A stretch of 64,000 nucleotides of DNA, taken from Bacillus pumilus (GTDB lineage Bacteria; Bacillota; Bacilli; Bacillales; Bacillaceae). How positions within the stretch are numbered: position 1 is the stretch's first letter; each line of letters starts with the position of its first letter. A program made the position numbers and the translations under genes. This document shows, piece after piece, positions 63,593 through 64,000 of this stretch. Under the pieces are notes generated by a model. The model saw only the letters and a list, made by a program, of their open reading frames with translations. It did no database searches and was not told the DNA's origin. Location of the stretch: positions 3,098,272 to 3,162,271 of the forward strand of contig NZ_CP047089.1 of assembly GCF_009937765.1 (NCBI RefSeq). Direction: 5' to 3'.

Positions 63593-64000
63593 TTCGGAAC
63601 CTCTTTTGGTCAGCATTTGATGAATGACATTTGCCGTTTCTTCAACTGCTTTATTGGATACATCAACAACTTGACAGTTAATGCGGTCCACCACTTTTTC
63701 AAAATACTCTAGCTCTTCTTTAATCCGTTCAATGTTCGCATAAATTGCGCGATCATTTAAACCTAGAGATTTCAATCGCTCTTTACGAATATGATTGAGT
63801 TTGTCTGGACTGATTTTCAGACCGATGCATTTCTTTGGATCAACTGAAAATAACTCCTCTGGCGGATCTACTTCAGGAACAATTGGAACGTTCGCTACCT
63901 TCAGCCGTTTATGCGCCAAGTATTGAGATAGTGGTGTCTTAGATGTACGTGATACACCGATGAGTACAATATCAGCCTTTAGAATGCCTCTTGGGTCTCT
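63590..64000 (-). CDS. yqfL: YqfL (PpsR), PEP synthase/PPDK regulatory protein, 5'-truncated by window end
   Basis: The last 136 codons of a gene whose start lies beyond the window. The frame is open to base 64000 and begins [20 protein letters not shown], which contains the P-loop GVSRTSKT of the DUF299/PDRP1 family, then [16 protein letters not shown] and the C-terminal helices. These proteins are ADP-dependent kinases/phosphorylases that regulate PPDK or PEP synthase. The homologue has about 270 residues, so half is visible. Confidence 0.93.
   Translation of the reverse strand, partial: RDPRGILKADIVLIGVSRTSKTPLSQYLAHKRLKVANVPIVPEVDPPEELFSVDPKKCIGLKISPDKLNHIRKERLKSLGLNDRAIYANIERIKEELEYFEKVVDRINCQVVDVSNKAVEETANVIHQMLTKRGSE

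Overview
The window is a low-GC Gram-positive chromosome segment whose gene order follows the yqhQ to yqfL arc of Bacillus subtilis. Protein-level differences, the extra genes and an adjacent zur-znuBC cluster suggest a member of the Bacillus pumilus group (pumilus, safensis or altitudinis); that species assignment is inferred from recalled orthologues, not computed. Nearly all of the DNA is core genome. No prophage, CRISPR array, toxin cluster or complete mobile element was seen.

Layout. 0.1-4.5 kb: yqhQ-yqhP, the patatin-like yqhO, the manganese regulator mntR, the octanoyltransferase lipM and the rhodanese yqhL. 4.5-8.7 kb: glycine cleavage operon gcvT-gcvPA-gcvPB behind a tandem glycine riboswitch with an overlapping terminator; lipM supplies the GcvH lipoylation these enzymes depend on. 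8.9-14.2 kb: yqhH-yqhG, the biofilm switch sinI-sinR, and facing it the matrix operon tapA-sipW-tasA with paired SinR operators upstream. 14.5-19.2 kb: yqzG, and the competence pseudopilus operon comGA-GB-GC-GD-GE-GF-GG-yqzE with ComK-like boxes. 19.2-19.5 kb: a roughly 290-bp internally deleted IS3-family relic with long inverted repeats.

19.5-21.4 kb: stress genes rsbRD and mgsR (with a sigma-B type promoter) around a tRNA-Gln. 21.4-33 kb: mostly housekeeping and hypothetical genes (yqgX, yqgW, yqgV, an MFS transporter where yqgU would be expected, yqgT, the LtaS-like yqgS, glcK, yqgQ, rhomboid gluP, yqgO, yqgN, rpmG, yqzD, yqzC). 33-40 kb: pstS-pstC-pstA-pstBA-pstBB behind tandem Pho boxes, then pbpA. 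40-49 kb: yqgE, sodA, yqgC, yqgB, a GNAT gene, yqfZ, ispG, yqfX, yqfW, a second ROK kinase, and an LRR-protein gene broken by a 7-bp tandem duplication. 49-52.4 kb: zinc uptake znuC-znuB-zur behind a Zur-like box, then yqfU. 52.5-64 kb: yqfT, nfo, cshB, yqfQ, ispH, yqfO, trmK, cccA, and the macromolecular synthesis cluster yqxD-dnaG-sigA, with the 3' part of yqfL (PpsR) running off the end.

The window shows no convincing new multi-gene system. The most unusual items are the miniature IS3-derived element next to the comG control region, a structured intergenic repeat between yqgW and yqgV, and the LRR gene inactivated by a potentially reversible 7-bp duplication.
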